Positions 61,856-64,000 of a DNA stretch of 64,000 nucleotides are shown in pieces. Both the position numbers and the translations under genes were made by a program. Positions within the stretch are counted from its first letter, which is position 1, and every line of letters starts with the position of its first letter. Under the pieces are notes generated by a model. It was not told the origin of the DNA, did not search any database, and saw nothing but the letters and a program-made list of their open reading frames with translations. Origin of the DNA: Stentor roeselii (taxonomy: Eukaryota; Ciliophora; Heterotrichea; Heterotrichida; Stentoridae); the NCBI GenBank assembly GCA_006503475.1, contig RSEH01000016.1, forward strand, positions 1-64,000. The letters are read 5' to 3'.

Positions 61856-63745
61856 TTACTCAATAAATTCAGGGTCCACTTCTTCCGCTTCTTTCTGAGC
61901 TTCAAGTTCTGAGTCGTATTCCGAGACCACATCGCAACATCTTCTCAAGTCATTAATGAACTGTTCCAAGGTGGTCACAATCATTTCATGAGTGATTCTT
62001 GTCGGAATAAGTCCTCCAAGTTCAGCTTTAAAGACAAGAGACACTTGAGTGGCTTTTTTTCCGATGGGCCTGCAAACGATGCCTCCACTGAGAACTTTTC
62101 CTTTCACAGCTTCTGGATTGACGAGGATTTTATCGTCGTCCATGTTGTTGAGAAGAAGAGTGAATCCTTTTTCACATGGAAAGTCTTTCACGTGACATCT
62201 GCGCGCGACCCACTCGCGAGGAGTCAGGCCTTTTACTGTCTTTGCCTGGAAATGACAGACGTCGAAGTAAGGCCGGACTTCTAAGACTGTAAAACAAGAA
62301 AAAATTCCCTCGTCTGGCTTTGTCAGGTCTGATTTTAATAATACGTTTAAGACTTGCTCGGGAGGACGGGGCATCGATGAGAAGCCTTTTATCATGATTA
62401 GACCTTTTTGACTTAGAGCTCGGCACATCACTGTTAGCTTACCGTCTTGAAGAAGGGTTACCCATTCTTTTGGAAGGACTTGCATTGCTTCTAAAGCTAC
62501 AAGGGCCATGAAGTCTCCAGCGTTCGGGTGGCTTAGAGTGGGAAGTTGGGGCTTTTCTTCTAGTATGCTGGGCTCAACCTGGCTGATTTCAAGAGTTTGA
62601 AACGGATTCATAAGTCCTAATTTCTGATACTCAGTAGGTTCCGGTTCTCTATTAGGAATATAAATATAGTTAAACAGCGAAGTCTGTCGAGTTTCCAAAT
62701 CCTCATCATCAGTGATTTCATTATCCGACAATGTTTTATGTTCCTGTTCCTTCGAAACCGGTTTGATCAAAGCATAAAGAATCTTATCCTGTTCTTTTTC
62801 CCTATGTTTTTTCGGAATCACTCTATCAACTGACGCGCATCGTCTAACAAGTAGTTCCTGCGACTTATTCTTCGGGATTTGTTTAACAAGATTTTTTATC
62901 TGCTCAGCTTTATCCGGTTTTTTCGGCAAGTCGTACTTCATCGGCAAGTCATCCATAAAATACGCATTTGAAGGAATAAACTTCATCAAATCAGGAATAC
63001 TATCTTCAGAGATGCCCATCGGAGCCTTGTCCTTATCACATTTTTTTTTCTTAAGAATCGCATCAACTTTCGAGTCATTTAAAATCATTTTAATCTCCTT
63101 TATCACTTCAGGCTCGTTAGCACCTGCCATGGTAAGTAGTCCAAGTATCTGAATGAAGAACTTTCTTAATTTTTCAACGATTTTATCATCAGAGAAGTCG
63201 TCATGAATGAGACTTTTCATGTCGACGGTGCCATAAAGTAAGTTGATATGACAGAATTCGGACTTCATGAATTCGATGATTCTAAATGAAAGTTACTCGT
63301 CGATGGGATTTTTCAGGTTCGGGTGGTAAAGCTCGATGAAGATTGAAGGCCGGAACTCGTCGATGACCCTTTCGATGATCCTCATGTAAGCCTTATGAGA
63401 GAAAAGTTCTCCGTACTCTTTCAAGAACTGGACAAAAGACATGAGTCGTCGCTCGTACTCGATTTCAGGTCGTTCTTCGACGTATAAGACTGGAAGATGC
63501 CTCAATGGTCGAAGAATTCCTGATTTCAAAATGTGGTGAGTCACTTCGCTGCCTAGTTCTTTGAAGATCAGGTTCTTCGCAAGTAGAATCGAGCAGGAAA
63601 GGTGCTTGATGAGGTCCTGAGTATTTCTTACATATCCATGTGCGTAGTGCTTTTCAGTCTTCGAAAGTCCTTTCAATATCGGCTTCGGGAAGTACTCTCT
63701 GAAGGTTACTTCACTGTTACGTCTTTTGCGTTTTTTGTAAATCAT
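61856..63745 (-). CDS. START (StAR-related lipid-transfer) domain protein
   Basis: Two exons joined by a 15-nt intron (63282-63296, GTAACTTTCATTTAG) give 624 aa. Unspliced, it would look like two proteins of 150 and 470 aa. The N-terminal 230 residues are a helical domain I do not recognise, and 230-390 is a charged linker. Residues about 400-600 look like a START domain: EWVTLLQDGKLTVMCRAL at its start, a central beta region, and SGGIVCRPIGKK followed by LGGLIPTRITHEMIV, where START proteins have G-G-x-I-P before the closing helix. START domains bind sterols, phospholipids or sphingolipids; the ligand here is unknown. The tail is acidic (EAEEVDPEFIE). Flanked by same-strand genes 17 and 21 nt away. 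Confidence 0.75.
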
Positions 63746-63766
63746 TTCTAACTATTATATTTTCGT

Positions 63767-64000
63767 CTATTTACATTTTACATTCGCACAGATATGGTTC
63801 AACTTCTGCGCATGGGCCAGGTTGTGCTTCTGTGTCTTGCACTCTTTGCCATACCAGCACTTTGACCTGTTTTTAATAACTGGGTCGAGGTCGTTTTCGA
63901 TCAATTCTCGGTATTTGTAGATCAGGAAGTCCCAGAGAAGTCCTGAGCAGTCTCCACAGATGAAGGACTGTTTGTTTAAGAAGACTTTTCTTCCGACTGT
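63767..64000 (-). CDS. CHFR-like E3 ubiquitin ligase, C-terminal part (gene runs off the window)
   Basis: 77 codons are open from the window edge to TAG at 63767-63769. The motif CWYGKECKTQ, then H, then KLNHIC resembles the C-terminal Cys-rich end of CHFR (CYWGRNCRTQ...HAMKFNHIC), including C(5)C, the HA.K.NH.C signature and spacing. An upstream C..C pair (FICGDCSGLLWDFLIYKYRE) fits the same Cys-rich domain. CHFR proteins carry FHA and RING domains further N-terminal and ubiquitinate mitotic regulators; those parts lie outside this window, so the call rests on the C-terminus only. Confidence 0.6.
   Translation of the reverse strand, partial: TVGRKVFLNKQSFICGDCSGLLWDFLIYKYRELIENDLDPVIKNRSKCWYGKECKTQKHNLAHAQKLNHICANVKCK

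Noticed and set aside
1-64000. TGA = Trp code (Blepharisma-like) for the whole window
   Set aside because: All large genes encode Trp with TGG and contain no in-frame TGA, and several genes end in TGA.
1-64000. CRISPR arrays, insertion sequences, retroelements or virus-derived genes
   Set aside because: No regularly spaced repeats, transposase, reverse transcriptase, integrase or capsid-like frames were seen; the tandem repeats present are simple duplications or WD40 units.

Overview
The window starts at a real chromosome end. Bases 1-64 are eight perfect copies of ACCCTAAC (the CCCTAACA telomere frame), followed by a degenerate patch and then gene-dense, AT-rich DNA. Long reading frames run through the standard code: Trp is TGG, and TAA, TAG and TGA all act as stops. 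The spliceosomal introns are exactly 15 nt. Telomere unit, 15-nt introns and a standard code together point to a heterotrich ciliate macronuclear chromosome, most likely Stentor or a close relative. Blepharisma shares the tiny introns but reads TGA as Trp, which does not fit here. Species assignment is inference.

Layout. 1-12.6 kb: telomere, about 1.5 kb of gene-free subtelomere, a giant four-exon gene for a Notch-repeat/beta-helix/multi-TM surface protein, an MFS transporter, and a decayed Cys-rich surface-protein gene. 12.6-18.1 kb (minus strand): a WD40 protein with near-identical blades, a B-box-like protein with three 15-nt introns and a 19-nt exon, and an unrecognised protein. 18.2-29.3 kb: a compact cluster with an EF-hand protein, several lineage-specific proteins, two tandem RING-like paralogues, an IQ protein, a TTLL4/5-type tubulin ligase, a basic Trp-containing protein and a PX sorting nexin. 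29.3-33.5 kb: gene-poor, with two small genes carrying possible lipid-modification signals. 33.5-40 kb: TTC12-like dynein-arm assembly factor, a RING-like protein, DRG2 GTPase and small unknowns. 40-45.5 kb: two paralogues of unknown function flanking a 254-N assembly gap and an odd TGA-interrupted coding-like fragment. 45.5-57.8 kb: a fatty acyl-CoA reductase/DHAP acyltransferase fusion (ether-lipid synthesis, as in Tetrahymena FARAT) and an IP3-receptor calcium channel. 58.5-64 kb: two related MORN-repeat proteins, then minus-strand RING, START-domain and CHFR-like genes 17-21 nt apart.

How the genes fit together. Several products suit a large ciliated cell with Ca2+-controlled behaviour: IP3 receptor, EF-hand and IQ proteins, tubulin-modifying TTLL, dynein-assembly TTC12 and cortical MORN proteins. 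I see no operon-like functional logic. Gene packing is extreme: one same-strand pair is 1 nt apart, one convergent pair has abutting stops and another has overlapping stops.

Eleven introns were reconstructed by eye. All are GTAA(5 nt)A(3 nt)AG, with an invariant A at position 10. Splicing joins frames that look like separate genes at 1.6-8.6 kb, 8.8-10.3 kb, 15.6-16.6 kb, 25.8-27.8 kb, 61.5-61.8 kb and 61.9-63.7 kb. The most unusual large-scale pattern is a sawtooth of base composition inside long genes: the sense strand drifts from C/A-rich to G/T-rich and then resets abruptly. I saw no tRNA or rRNA genes, CRISPR arrays, or transposon or virus-like elements.
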